Shown here piece by piece: positions 1 to 9,308 of a stretch of DNA of 64,000 nt (positions are counted from its first letter, which is position 1; every line of letters starts with the position of its first letter). Source of the stretch: UBA6522 sp963664945 (GTDB lineage: Bacteria; Pseudomonadota; Gammaproteobacteria; Steroidobacterales; Rariloculaceae); NCBI GenBank assembly GCA_963664945.1, contig OY761822.1, positions 1,364,001 to 1,428,000 of the forward strand, written 5' to 3'. Both the position numbers and the translations under genes were made by a program. The notes below the pieces were generated by a model that saw only the letters and a program-made list of their open reading frames with translations, was not told the DNA's origin and searched no databases.

Positions 1-29
1 TGTTTTTTTGGCATCGCGATGTAGGATTT

Positions 30-1181
30 TCACTTAATAGGAATGTGGCCAACCAGGACGGTGAGCACGAGAACGGTCAGGAATATGCCGCCGTATACAA
101 CACCCAAAGTTTCGTATGTGCCTGTCGTTTCGGCCAGGACACCGCTGAGGAACGGGGCGAGCGCACCGCCGATCAGGCCGACGCCCATGGCGGCGACGAT
201 GACGCGGCCCTTTGGGTCCATGGCTGCCGCGGCGCCATAAACGAAGGGCAGGGCAAAGGCATAGACGAAGTTATAGGACAGTTGCGCGCCCATCAGTACG
301 CCTTGCACGGCTGTATGCGTCAGCACGTACACCGAAGCTGCCATCCCGCTCAGCCCGATGGCGAGCGGCCAGTACCTGCCGAACCGCATTCCGACCGCCG
401 ACGCCAACGCCGCGCCGAGCGGGACTACGAGCACTGCCACGCCCAGAACCCGTCCATAGGTATGAATGTCGATGCCGATCGAGATGGCGACACGCTCGGC
501 AAATGACCAGGTTCCTCCATCGCCGATCAGGAACAGGAATATCGCGAAAATCATCACGATCTCCAGGAACTTCGGAACCCACTTTTCCGCCACCGTCGTT
601 TCGGCCGCCGCCACGTCCCTGGGGAACAGGAACCAGGCAATGGCGATGAAGCCCAGCGCCCAGGTCGCCTGGTACGCATACGCGCCCGAGTGGCCGCCGG
701 ACGCGACGAAGTAGGGCATTACAGAGATCAGGACGGCTTGAACGGGCGAACCGAGCATGAACGTCCAGGCGTATATCTGCTCGGGTTCGTCCAGCGACGC
801 GATCGCGGCGTTGGCCGCCGCCATGGCGCAACCGGCGCCGACGCCGGCCACGACCCTGCAGGCGATGATCAATGGGATATGGTCGAACAGCGACGAGGCG
901 CCGAATCCCGCCGCCGCGACCGACATGCCGATCAGCGCGAGCCGGCGCCTGGCGATGTTTCCCATTCGCGGCGACAGCACGATGATCGTTCCCGCCAAGC
1001 ACATCAGCTCGATGGTGCCCACCAGCCCTGCCCGGCTTTCGCTGAGACCCATCCCTCCCGAGACAAGCCCCTCGATCAGGTGCGGCATCGTGAAAAAGGA
1101 CATGTTGCCGACGCCCCACAGCGTGGCGAAGATTCCGAACGAGACGATCGCCCGTTCCCGATGGCGTCTGATACGGTTCAA
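30..1181 (-). CDS. MFS transporter, start unresolved
   Basis: The product is a polytopic membrane protein of the major facilitator superfamily with about 12 hydrophobic segments, so it probably moves a small organic solute across the inner membrane. The open frame runs to 1538, but the first ~115 codons are Arg/Pro-rich, unlike an MFS, and cross the candidate operator at 1294-1310, so I reject them. The only ordinary start near the first membrane segment is a TTG at 1181. A strong AAGAAGG ribosome site followed by ATG lies near 1225 in another frame that stops after five codons, so a frameshift near the start is possible. It is divergent from the M24 gene at 1469, which suggests shared control. 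The substrate is unknown; a peptide or imino acid is a context guess. Confidence 0.7.
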   Translation of the reverse strand: MNRIRRHRERAIVSFGIFATLWGVGNMSFFTMPHLIEGLVSGGMGLSESRAGLVGTIELMCLAGTIIVLSPRMGNIARRRLALIGMSVAAAGFGASSLFDHIPLIIACRVVAGVGAGCAMAAANAAIASLDEPEQIYAWTFMLGSPVQAVLISVMPYFVASGGHSGAYAYQATWALGFIAIAWFLFPRDVAAAETTVAEKWVPKFLEIVMIFAIFLFLIGDGGTWSFAERVAISIGIDIHTYGRVLGVAVLVVPLGAALASAVGMRFGRYWPLAIGLSGMAASVYVLTHTAVQGVLMGAQLSYNFVYAFALPFVYGAAAAMDPKGRVIVAAMGVGLIGGALAPFLSGVLAETTGTYETLGVVYGGIFLTVLVLTVLVGHIPIK

Positions 1182-1293
1182 CTGTCTGCTCGCGTTGGCC
1201 GGACGCTGGAGATTAACGATGGCATTGCATGGTCCTTCTTCTTGTTTGCTCCCCTGCGGATACCCGGGGCGAGCAGGCAGCCGGTCGTACGGG

Positions 1294-1310
1294 TATTGTA
1301 TATTGTATAT
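1294..1310. promoter_or_regulatory. Candidate GntR/FCD operator, site 1
   Basis: An AT-rich stretch, TATTGTATATTGTATAT, lies in otherwise GC-rich DNA between the MFS gene and the M24 gene at 1469. It contains ATATTGTATA (1300-1309), which matches the core ATAYTGTATA also seen near 15,759 and 22,149. FCD-type GntR regulators often bind short GTATAC-like palindromes, and one is encoded at 13432-14097. The assignment is inferred. Confidence 0.45.
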
Positions 1311-1468
1311 GGAGCCCCGCAAGCGGGATCGATCGGGCCGATGTCGCAACGCGGGACAGCGCGGTACGAATCGGGGTAGCTTGAGCATCTCGTGCGTTCG
1401 TCGGTCGAGGAATCGAAGCGCCGGTTCGGATGGCAAGAGGCCCGTCAAGGACAAGAAGGAGCAGAATA

Positions 1469-2809
1469 ATGCGCGCACCCATTCCATTGGCATTCCTCTC
1501 CGCAAGCCTGTGCGGCGCGTCCGCGGGCGCCGGCGCACAGAACGTCACCCTGGAAGGCTCTCGCTGGCAATGGCGGACCTCCTGCATGATCCGTCACGAC
1601 AAGTTCGACTACGTCCTGCCGGGCGCCATGCGCCGCGCCGGCATCGACATGTGGATCGTCACCGACCGGGGCCGTGGCACGCAGCCCATGGCCAGGGACT
1701 TCGGGATTGCCACGGTCAACGGCCAGATCATCTACGTGTTTTACGACAACGGGGGCGATCGCATCGAGCGCATCCAGTTGGGCGGCGAGACTGATCTCGC
1801 GGAGGAGTGCGCCGCCTACGACTATTTCGGGGGCATGGATGAACTGCAGGCCATCGTCGAGGCGCGGGATCCCCAGGCGATTGGGCTGAACTACCTTGCC
1901 GTTCCCTACGAAACCGAAGGCCTGCACGTCGCCGATGGGCTGACCCACACGGATTTCAGGTTTCTTGAGAGCGAACTGGGCCCGGTTTTTGCGGATCGCT
2001 TTGTCTCGGCCCAGCACCTGATCGCGGATTTTCACGGCGAGCGGGTGGCGAGCGAGATCATCGAGTTTTCCAAGATCGGCGCCATCACCGCGCATCTCGA
2101 GGAGCGGGCCCTTTCCAACGAGGTCATCACCCCGGGCATGACCACGCACAACGATGTCTCGCGGTGGCTGGAGGAACAGGCGGCGGCCATGGGACTGCTG
2201 CGCGCCTGGTACCCCACGACCTATACCCACCTCCCGGACGGCGGCGAGATCGGCAATACCGAGCGGGTCATCCAGCGCGGCGATGTCCTGCAGATCGACT
2301 GGGGCGCCGACCGCAACAATTTCACCACCGACATCAAGCGTTTCGCCTACGTGCTCCGGGAAGGTGAGACGGAGGCGCCGCCCGGGGTGGTCAATGCCTT
2401 CGCCGAGTCGAAGAAGGTCCGCGAGATCATCCGCAAGTTCGTAAAGCCCGGCCGCACCGGCCGCGAGCAACTGGACGAACTCAAGCAGATCATCCGGGAT
2501 GCGGGCTACGTCTACACGGAGGCGGAACGGGCCAGCGACGTCGACGGCATCGAGGTGAACGTGGGCATGCATGCGGCCGGCAACATCGGGCACGACATGG
2601 CGGCCAACCTGTTCGAGATCTTTCCGGAGAGAACCAGGTACATGGTCCGGCCCGACCTGATCCTGTCGCTCGAGTTCATCGTCTTCACGCCGGCGGAGGA
2701 ATGGAACGGCGTGAAGATTCCTGTGAACGTCGAGGAAAACGTGGTCGTCACCGAGCGGGGCATCGAGTGGCTGTACCCGCCACAGGAAAGGGTGCTCGTC
2801 ATCCGCTGA
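1469..2809 (+). CDS. Exported M24-family peptidase (aminopeptidase P/prolidase fold), copy 1
   Basis: This is a 446-residue protein with a signal peptide (residues 1 to about 24, ending AGAGAQ) and a C-terminal pita-bread M24 domain. The ATG at 1469 is preceded by AAGGAG at 1456-1461. The five M24 metal ligands can be placed: Asp277 (QIDWG), Asp288 (TTDIK), His375 (GNIGHD), Glu402 (SLEF) and Glu422 (NVEEN). It is therefore probably an active two-metal enzyme, the only one of the three paralogues here that is. M24 enzymes cleave Xaa-Pro bonds or related amides; the substrate is not shown. Its position next to copy 2 and a TonB receptor suggests periplasmic cleavage of imported proline-containing peptides. 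Confidence 0.8.
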   Translation: MRAPIPLAFLSASLCGASAGAGAQNVTLEGSRWQWRTSCMIRHDKFDYVLPGAMRRAGIDMWIVTDRGRGTQPMARDFGIATVNGQIIYVFYDNGGDRIERIQLGGETDLAEECAAYDYFGGMDELQAIVEARDPQAIGLNYLAVPYETEGLHVADGLTHTDFRFLESELGPVFADRFVSAQHLIADFHGERVASEIIEFSKIGAITAHLEERALSNEVITPGMTTHNDVSRWLEEQAAAMGLLRAWYPTTYTHLPDGGEIGNTERVIQRGDVLQIDWGADRNNFTTDIKRFAYVLREGETEAPPGVVNAFAESKKVREIIRKFVKPGRTGREQLDELKQIIRDAGYVYTEAERASDVDGIEVNVGMHAAGNIGHDMAANLFEIFPERTRYMVRPDLILSLEFIVFTPAEEWNGVKIPVNVEENVVVTERGIEWLYPPQERVLVIR

Positions 2810-2887
2810 TCGAAACTACAACCCGTTGGCCGGGATCGAAGCATGGCTCTTCGATCCATCACCTCAACCAAACTGCCGGGCGCAAAC

Positions 2888-4192
2888 ATGAACAAATCCC
2901 TGCTGTCGATTCCCATCCTGATATCCGTAGCTGTTGCAGGTGCGGTCGGAATTCCTGCCGCGGCACAAGAGCGCGGGCTGAGCGAGGCGACGCTGGAGCT
3001 GATGAGGCTGCAGATTCGCCGGGACAAGTTCGACCACGTCCTGCCGCGGGCCATGCGCGACCACGGTGTGGATATGTGGATACACGTGATCCGGGACCGC
3101 AATCCCGACGGGCTGGCGAGGGAACTCGGCGGGCAGTCCGGGGCATTCGTATTCACCGACCGGGGCGGCGACCGGATCGAGCGGGCCATCCTGGGCCATA
3201 CGGACGAGGCGCTGTGGGAGGACGACTCCTATGACATTCTGTTGCCGGGTGACGAGGGCTTCGAAGGGGACCCGGGCTGGCCCCAGGTGATCGGTGAGTT
3301 CGTGGCGGCACGGGATCCGGAGCAAATCGCCGTGAACTTCTCCGGGATCAATGCCCTGGCCGACGGGATTTCGCACACCGACTTTCAAATCCTCGTCGCT
3401 GCACTGGGCGAGGAGTACGCCGGCAGGATCGTCTCCGCGGAGCATGTGATCGGCGACTTCCTGGCGGGCATCGTGGTCGGCCAGATCGCGCTGGCCGGCT
3501 ATTACGGCCTGATTACCACGGAAGTGATCGACGAGGAATTCGCCAAGATCGAGGTGGGCGTGACCACGCTTGCGGAAATCGACGGCAACGTCTTTGTCCG
3601 GGACCCGGACGGCAACGAGAACAACGGCAACGACTACGTGCTCCAGCCCGGTGACATCGTCACCATATTGAACGGCGCCGGCGAGGGCCTGTTCGTTGCG
3701 GACCTGGGCGGTAACGGTTATGTGCTGCGCGAAGGCGAAACCGAGCTCCCGCCACACGTGCAGAAGATATGGAGCGAGGCGATGGACGTGCGGGAAATTC
3801 TCCGCGCCAACATCCGCGTCGGCCCGACGGCGGGCGAAACGCTCGAGTTGCTGATCGAGAAACTGGAGGAAGCCGGCTACCTCTACATCGACCGGGATCG
3901 GTACGACCCAAGCCTCGAGCCCACCACAACCCAGGTGCACCTTGACCTGCACGCCCAGGGCCGGCGGGACATGGATGCCCCGAGGATTTCGCCCCTTGGC
4001 GCGGACTGGCAGCGGGACATGCGCCTGCCGCTGTTCCACAGCTTCACCCTGGAGTACATGGTGCACATGCCGGTACCGGAGTGGGGGCCGGGCAAGCACC
4101 TCTACGTCGCCTTCCACGACGGCGCGATCGTCACGCCGCGGGGCATCGAGTTTCCCTATCCGCCGGACCGGGGGATGCGCATCATCCGGTAG
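2888..4192 (+). CDS. Exported M24-like protein, copy 2, metal site degraded
   Basis: The start is taken as the ATG at 2888, which opens a clear signal peptide (MNKSLLSIPILISVAVAG, cleaved near PAAAQ). The mature part is a paralogue of the gene upstream: both share DKFDxVLPxAMR, GxDMWI, DRGGDRIER and VLREGETE blocks. The metal site has decayed: the first Asp position reads ILNGAG, the second Asp remains (VADLG), one Glu remains (TLEYMV), and the last Glu position reads FHDGA. It may bind peptide without cleaving it, bind one metal, or have a new activity. It lies 78 bases after copy 1, probably in the same transcript. Confidence 0.75.
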   Translation: MNKSLLSIPILISVAVAGAVGIPAAAQERGLSEATLELMRLQIRRDKFDHVLPRAMRDHGVDMWIHVIRDRNPDGLARELGGQSGAFVFTDRGGDRIERAILGHTDEALWEDDSYDILLPGDEGFEGDPGWPQVIGEFVAARDPEQIAVNFSGINALADGISHTDFQILVAALGEEYAGRIVSAEHVIGDFLAGIVVGQIALAGYYGLITTEVIDEEFAKIEVGVTTLAEIDGNVFVRDPDGNENNGNDYVLQPGDIVTILNGAGEGLFVADLGGNGYVLREGETELPPHVQKIWSEAMDVREILRANIRVGPTAGETLELLIEKLEEAGYLYIDRDRYDPSLEPTTTQVHLDLHAQGRRDMDAPRISPLGADWQRDMRLPLFHSFTLEYMVHMPVPEWGPGKHLYVAFHDGAIVTPRGIEFPYPPDRGMRIIR

Positions 4193-4239
4193 CGCCGATG
4201 AACATGATCGATCAGGCCGCGGATTGATGCCGCCTGTTT

Positions 4240-4249
4240 ATTGTACAAA
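4240..4249. promoter_or_regulatory. Possible GntR-type operator, site 4
   Basis: The palindrome TTGTACAA (4241-4248) sits in an AT-rich stretch about 100 bases upstream of the TonB-receptor start. It shares the ATTGTA half with site 1 but not the whole ATAYTGTATA core, so membership of the set is weak. Confidence 0.25.
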
Positions 4250-4346
4250 GAATAAAATATACTATTATCGTCGCAGGCGGGCAGTTGGAAACACGCAACA
4301 AGACAGTGTCACCCTCGCCCATCCCAAATTTGTACGGAGGAGAACA

Positions 4347-6707
4347 ATGGCCGGGACCCGACAATTCATTCGAACTTTGGCAGCACCCCCGATAGCGGCC
4401 GTCGCCCTCTCCGGGATCACGCAATCGGCATGGGCGCAGGACGACGACGCCGCGGACGCGATGCTCGAGGAAGTCATCGTTACTGCGACGAGGCGGGAGA
4501 TGTCTCTGCAGGATGTTCCGATGGCAATCTCCGCCGTGGGACAGGATCAGATCGAGCAGTTGGGCATCACCAACATGGAGAACTATTTCCGCTCGATTCC
4601 CTCCCTCAGCCTGATCGACGGCGGCGGGTATCAGAAGCACATGATCATCCGTGGCGTCGCCGTGGAAACCAGTCCCGAGGAAAAGGCGGCTACCGGTATC
4701 TATGTGGACGAAACCCTGGTATCCGGCAACTTTTCCAACCTAGACCCCCGCATCTTCGACATGCAACGCGTCGAGGTGCTCAGAGGGCCCCAGGGCACCC
4801 TCTATGGCGGCGGATCCATCGCAGGCTCCGTCCGTTACATCACCAACAAGCCCAACGCCAATGAGTTTGAAACGAATGTCGCTATCGACCTGAGCCAGAC
4901 AAGCAATGCCGGTTCCAACAACGCACTCGATGCGATGGTCAACATTCCACTCGCGGAAGACACCCTGGGCCTTCGAATCGTCGGCTTCTCGGCTGCAAAT
5001 TCCGGAATCTACAGCAACCCGATATTCGGTTACGACAACCAGTCGGCCTGGGACCAGAGCGGCGGGCGAGTGTCCCTCATGTGGACTCCGACCGACAATT
5101 TCTCGCTGACCGCCATGTACATGAAGGACGACCTGATTCAGGACGGGCAGGCGCGGGCCACGACCCCGCGCTGGCAGGACCGCGAGCAGACGAACATGGC
5201 GCACGAGGAATTGTCCGCCAGGTCCGAGGTGCTCTCCCTGACGGCCGATGTCGATCTCGACTGGGCGTCTCTCACATCCGTCACCTCGCAGTTGGATATC
5301 TTTTCCGTGTACCAGCAGGACAGGACGTGGCTGCTCGGTGAATGGGGAATCTCCGAGTGGGACCCGCTGCGCCTTGTCGTCTACGGCGGTCGCGATGACA
5401 GTTCGTTCACCGAAGAGATTCGCCTGGTTTCCGCTCCCGATACCTTCGGGCGTTTCGACTGGATTGTCGGGATGTACTATGCGGACCGGACGAACTGGGA
5501 GGAGTTCAAGGACTGCTACGCGGTAGACGATGACGGGACCGCCTCGTTGGACGTCAATTACATGAATGGCGGCGACCGGTTCGCCGAAGCGGAACCGGGA
5601 CAGGGCGCGCTTCTGCCCTTCGGACCGAACCACATGGACCCGTTCGGCGACCAGGGCGATGTTTCCGAAGGCGCCTATCCGGAGTGCGTCTATCGCGAAA
5701 TCGAGATTATCGACGAGGGCGAATTGGCGCTTTACGGCGAGTTGAACTACCAGTTCAGCGATCGGTTGACGGGAACGGTCGGCTATCGCAGAACCGACGA
5801 CACAAAGTCGTATGGCATCACGGCCCAGGTTGCGGAAGGTGAAGGCACCGCGTTCAATTTCAGCGGCGAAGAACCCGAGTACAAGGAGGTTCACAACAAC
5901 TTCATGGGCAACCTCTCCCTGCTGGTCAACGACAACGTCACTCTCTACGCACGGGCCGCGGAAGGATTTCGCCTGGCGGCCGGGGGGCAGGCCGTTCACC
6001 TTGAACCGGGTTGCACTCAGTTGGCTATCGACCAACTCGGCAGTTTGCCCGGCCCCGTGTCCTCCGACAGCCTGTGGTCCTATGAGGCCGGAGCCAAGAT
6101 GGTATCCACGGACGGCCGATTGGCCGTCAACGCGGGGTTCTACCGCAATAGCTGGACCGACATTCAGGTTGGCGTCATCGTCGTCGGGGACAATTGCGGA
6201 TGGTCGCAGTTCTTCCAGAACATCGCCTCCGCGACCGGCAACGGGATTGAGTTCGACCTGGCCTACGCGGCGACCGATCGGCTCGAGATGGGCTTTTCCG
6301 GGTCCTGGCTGGAGTTCACGCTCGACGACACGCAGCCTACTCTCAATGCCCTGGCGGGCGATCGTCTGCCGGCGCACCCCGACCTCACGCTGCATGGGTA
6401 CGCGCTATATGACTTCCCGGTCAGCGCGGGCTGGAACGGATTCGTCCGCGGGGAGGTTTCGCATACCGGGGAAATCGTCGCCAATTTCGTCGGCGACCCG
6501 AATATTCCCAGGCCGTCGACCGGAGAATACACGCTGGCGCATGTCCGTGGCGGCGTCGCCAACGACCGATGGGAAGTCGCCGCGTACATCAACAACCTGT
6601 TCGGCACGGAGGGTCACTCGTACCGCTTTGTGGACTGGACCGATCGTGAGGAAACCTTCGTGCTTCGGCCGCGAACGATAGGCGTGAGCTTCCGGACAAG
6701 GATGTAA
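4347..6707 (+). CDS. TonB-dependent outer-membrane receptor
   Basis: This 786-residue receptor starts at the ATG at 4347, after GGAGGAG at 4336-4342. It has a signal peptide ending near AWAQ, the TonB-box-like EEVIVTATRR, a plug domain (roughly residues 45-165, with VLRGPQGTLYGGGSIAG) and a 22-strand-type barrel ending SFRTRM. It imports a scarce ligand across the outer membrane using TonB energy. There is no siderophore or B12 gene nearby; its neighbours are M24 peptidases, so a peptide or amino-acid derivative is a reasonable guess. The barrel carries paired cysteines in long loops (for example near residues 390 and 450). The start opens a typical signal peptide, so earlier in-frame sequence is not coding. 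Confidence 0.9.
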   Translation: MAGTRQFIRTLAAPPIAAVALSGITQSAWAQDDDAADAMLEEVIVTATRREMSLQDVPMAISAVGQDQIEQLGITNMENYFRSIPSLSLIDGGGYQKHMIIRGVAVETSPEEKAATGIYVDETLVSGNFSNLDPRIFDMQRVEVLRGPQGTLYGGGSIAGSVRYITNKPNANEFETNVAIDLSQTSNAGSNNALDAMVNIPLAEDTLGLRIVGFSAANSGIYSNPIFGYDNQSAWDQSGGRVSLMWTPTDNFSLTAMYMKDDLIQDGQARATTPRWQDREQTNMAHEELSARSEVLSLTADVDLDWASLTSVTSQLDIFSVYQQDRTWLLGEWGISEWDPLRLVVYGGRDDSSFTEEIRLVSAPDTFGRFDWIVGMYYADRTNWEEFKDCYAVDDDGTASLDVNYMNGGDRFAEAEPGQGALLPFGPNHMDPFGDQGDVSEGAYPECVYREIEIIDEGELALYGELNYQFSDRLTGTVGYRRTDDTKSYGITAQVAEGEGTAFNFSGEEPEYKEVHNNFMGNLSLLVNDNVTLYARAAEGFRLAAGGQAVHLEPGCTQLAIDQLGSLPGPVSSDSLWSYEAGAKMVSTDGRLAVNAGFYRNSWTDIQVGVIVVGDNCGWSQFFQNIASATGNGIEFDLAYAATDRLEMGFSGSWLEFTLDDTQPTLNALAGDRLPAHPDLTLHGYALYDFPVSAGWNGFVRGEVSHTGEIVANFVGDPNIPRPSTGEYTLAHVRGGVANDRWEVAAYINNLFGTEGHSYRFVDWTDREETFVLRPRTIGVSFRTRM

Positions 6708-6769
6708 CGATGATAGCGCCGGCGCCGGGAATCGTTCCGATGGTCCTGTCGTCGGCACCGCAGCAGCCA

Positions 6770-7771
6770 CTACTCACTCGGTGACTGCGCCACCCGGAAA
6801 CCGAGCAAGTTATCGCTCAGGCGAAGGTTCTCATAGGCGCCTCTCTCTTCATGGGGTGCGTAGGTATTCCCCCAGCCGCCACCGCGGATCACACGCGCTC
6901 TACAACGCCCCCACAACCAGGCAGAGCCATCCCGGGGAGCGCATCGATAAGTCGGAGCCCAACAGTCTTCGACCCATTCGCTCGCGTTGCGCTCCATGTC
7001 GTACAGGCCGAACGCATTGGGACCATCATGGCCGACCGGCTCAGTGTACGGTGGATCCGAACACGTGTCTGATGGGCCTGGCGCGTTTCTCCAATTGCAA
7101 TAATTGGCCAATGGATCGAGCGACGCGCGCGGGGTGCCCGCGCGCGCTGCATATTCCCATTCCGCCTCGCTTGGTAACCGATAAGGCCGCCCGGTCTCAG
7201 AAGCCAGCCATTCCACGCACGCTTTTGCATCGGACCACGTAATGCACACGACCGGGTGATCCGCAGTCTGCGGATGCCCCGGATCTCTCCAGGTCCAACT
7301 CTGCGGCTGGTTTTCAATTTGCCCCCCCATCCCCCAGGGCGGCTCCCATTTGGTTTCCCAAGATTTCTTCTGAAGAGACGCAGCGAGCGACTCGCCCATG
7401 CAACCGGAGGGATGCTCGACAAATGGATTCGCTCCGGGCCTTTCGCTGTCCGTCACGTAGCCCGTTCGCTCCACGAACAGGCTGAATTGCGCCCGCGTAA
7501 CCTCGTAAACCGACAGTGCGAACGGTTGCTTCAGGGTCACGGTATGAACCGGCAGGTTCTCCACGCACAGAACGCCGGAGACGCAACCCATCAGAAACTC
7601 GCCCGGTTCGAGGGTGACCATCGCTGGACCTTGTCCACCCGAGCGAAGCCTATCCGAAAAGTGAACCCCCGCTTGACCACTCACAATGAGCGGCCAGAAA
7701 AGGAAACCGCAAAGGCAAACAGCTCTAGCAGCCCGTGGCAAAAGTCCCGCGGCATTCGACCGACGATGCAT
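6770..7771 (-). CDS. SUMF1/FGE-fold protein without the FGE cysteines
   Basis: This is a formylglycine-generating-enzyme-fold protein. Family motifs are plain: EFLMGC, YRLPSEAEWEYAARAGT, GLYDMERNASEWVEDCW and RVIRGGGWGN. True FGE enzymes carry two copper-binding cysteines just after the RGGSW block; here that stretch reads GNTYAPHEERG and has none, so sulfatase activation is unlikely. A ligand-binding or enzyme-accessory role is more probable. The start is odd: the ATG at 7771 lies inside a 165-bp inverted-repeat element (7725-7889), so about the first 15 residues come from that element and are fused to a hydrophobic export core (CLCGFLFWPLIVSGQA). The frame extends further upstream but only through the element. 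Confidence 0.7.
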   Translation of the reverse strand: MHRRSNAAGLLPRAARAVCLCGFLFWPLIVSGQAGVHFSDRLRSGGQGPAMVTLEPGEFLMGCVSGVLCVENLPVHTVTLKQPFALSVYEVTRAQFSLFVERTGYVTDSERPGANPFVEHPSGCMGESLAASLQKKSWETKWEPPWGMGGQIENQPQSWTWRDPGHPQTADHPVVCITWSDAKACVEWLASETGRPYRLPSEAEWEYAARAGTPRASLDPLANYCNWRNAPGPSDTCSDPPYTEPVGHDGPNAFGLYDMERNASEWVEDCWAPTYRCAPRDGSAWLWGRCRARVIRGGGWGNTYAPHEERGAYENLRLSDNLLGFRVAQSPSE

Positions 7772-7889
7772 CCCGGCCGGCTGCGTTGCTCGTCGGTCGA
7801 ATATTCCCGATATTCTCCCTCCTCGCGCCTTGCCGGCCGGGCGACTCGCCGGTCTCGGTGCTCGCGCGACTTTTGCCACGGACTGCTAG
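7725..7889. mobile_element. MITE-like element, 165 bp, with 27-bp terminal inverted repeats
   Basis: The ends form an inverted repeat matching at about 25 of 27 positions (CTAGCAGCCCGTGGCAAAAG from 7725 against CTAGCAGTCCGTGGCAAAAG read back from 7889). An inner perfect 13-bp inverted repeat, ATTCGACCGACGA, lies at 7754-7766 and 7790-7802. CTAG at both edges could be a 4-bp target duplication, as made by IS5-group elements. It encodes no transposase. It sits at the 5' end of the SUMF1-like gene and supplies that gene's current start codon. Confidence 0.6.
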
Positions 7890-7923
7890 CGTCTGTCAGC
7901 CGGGGACGGAGCCACATGTTCCT

Positions 7924-8577
7924 TTAGAACCCGATCATCGGAGAGTAGCGATAGCCGATATCCTTGCACGCTTCCTGAATCGGTATGTGCAGGAGCGGGT
8001 CGCTCAGACTTCGGTGGAAATGGGGTGCGGCGGGAAACGGGTTTCTGTCGAGCGCCCGCTCGAAAAGCGCCGTCACGGGCCGATTGGTCATTGAGGACAA
8101 GAAATAGAGCCCGTCAATGTTCGAATAGGCGTCATAGAAGCCTCGCGCCCAATTTTGCGCATGGGGCCTCGGGCCACTCACCAACTTCATCGAGCCCCCG
8201 GCCCGAACCGCGAATGTCTCCGTCAGATCCAGCACGGTAAGCGCCGAGGCAAACCGGAAAGAAACCAGCCATGGATGACGGTCGTTCGTATCGACTTCCC
8301 GGTTCTCCTGGTACACCTCCGCGATGCACGTGGGCACGTCGCCAGCGATATAAAGAATGCCCCGGTCCTGCCGCTTTGCCTGTCCCGTATCGTTGGGCAG
8401 ATGGTGGTCGAAGCGAGCGGAGGTAGGCCCATGGAATCGCAGGGCATCCCATCGTGTCGGATGTTCGCCGCCGCGGCGATAAATTCGGTGCCAAAGTTGT
8501 CGAGTGTCCAGATTTCGCAGCGCGGGACCGATCGCGCGCAGGTGGCTCAGGTCGGGAGCGTTCGGCAGCTTGGGCAC
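7924..8577 (-). CDS. RES-domain toxin (NAD-consuming type)
   Basis: This 217-residue RES-domain protein has the family's conserved Arg (LWHRIYR), Glu (CIAEVYQ) and Ser (GLYFLSSM) blocks, with a second conserved region at PVTALFERA. Characterised RES toxins (MbcT, ParT, Res) degrade or transfer from NAD+. It starts with GTG at 8577, four bases after the antitoxin stop, so the pair is one transcript with the antitoxin first. Length is normal for the longer RES subfamily. It is an intact two-gene toxin-antitoxin module placed between two metabolic operons. Confidence 0.85.
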   Translation of the reverse strand: MPKLPNAPDLSHLRAIGPALRNLDTRQLWHRIYRRGGEHPTRWDALRFHGPTSARFDHHLPNDTGQAKRQDRGILYIAGDVPTCIAEVYQENREVDTNDRHPWLVSFRFASALTVLDLTETFAVRAGGSMKLVSGPRPHAQNWARGFYDAYSNIDGLYFLSSMTNRPVTALFERALDRNPFPAAPHFHRSLSDPLLHIPIQEACKDIGYRYSPMIGF

Positions 8578-8581
8578 GAAA

Positions 8582-9160
8582 TCACAAGTGCTTGCTCATG
8601 AAGATCACATGGGCCGGGTCCCGCCCCCCCGCCAGCCATTCCAGCGGTGTCAGGCACACTTCCCGCTGGTCGTCGACATACAGATCGACGTTTTCGCGGT
8701 GATACCAATTGAAGATGCCCAGGGGGTGCATCGTCGCCGGCAATGCCTTGTTGACTTGGGCGATGTTGGGGATCAACCTGCCGTCGCGGATCTGGAAACC
8801 CGGAACCAGGCGCCTGGCGTCCACGCGAAAGCTGTACAAGTCCCGGCTCGATATCATCTGGTGGACTCGACCGGGAGTCACCTTGAGTTGCGCGGCCACC
8901 TCCTCGACCGACAGACTGTGCTCGACCAGGGCGGCGAATCGAACCGCGCCTTCGGCGACGAGATCCGGTCCGCTGGTGCGCTCGAGCCGAAGGCCACCTT
9001 CACGAAGTATTGCCTGTTCATGCTCCGTAAGCCCTCGGGTGGGGGGGTCGTACACCATTGGCTCCATGTTTTCCAGAATGCGGTGGAGCGCTTCCGCGAC
9101 AGCTTCCGGACCCGAAATTCCACGGGCTTCCAAGTAATCCAGAGCGTATTCGGCGGCCAT
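8582..9160 (-). CDS. MbcA/Xre-type antitoxin for the RES toxin
   Basis: This is the upstream partner of the RES toxin. A helix-turn-helix-like segment (SVEEVAAQLKVTPGRVHQM) lies in the middle, and the C-terminus (HPLGIFNWYHRENVD ... LTPLEWLAGGRDP) matches the usual end of DUF2384/MbcA-type antitoxins that plugs the RES active site. At 192 residues it is longer than typical (about 110-150), with an extra N-terminal region of unknown role. The upstream promoter region contains a small inverted repeat, CTAGGtttCCTA (9186-9197), a possible self-regulation site. No gene lies between it and the next operon at 9309. Confidence 0.75.
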   Translation of the reverse strand: MAAEYALDYLEARGISGPEAVAEALHRILENMEPMVYDPPTRGLTEHEQAILREGGLRLERTSGPDLVAEGAVRFAALVEHSLSVEEVAAQLKVTPGRVHQMISSRDLYSFRVDARRLVPGFQIRDGRLIPNIAQVNKALPATMHPLGIFNWYHRENVDLYVDDQREVCLTPLEWLAGGRDPAHVIFMSKHL

Positions 9161-9308
9161 CTTCTCGTCTTGTTTCTATAAGACGCTAGGTTTCCTAATG
9201 ATTGATAATATCGCTCTACAGCGCCGTCCGCAAACCGTTTGCCGGCAAACTGGCGACCGGGCCCTTGTCGGCAAGATCGCGTTTTGCTTGAGGGGTTCCT
9301 CGCCCGCT

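Noticed and set aside
4740..6395. 551-codon minus-strand frame
   Set aside because: It is antisense to the TonB receptor, with no family similarity.
6770..7771. Sulfatase-activating formylglycine-generating enzyme
   Set aside because: The two cysteines required near the C-terminal RGGxW block are absent and no sulfatase gene is nearby.
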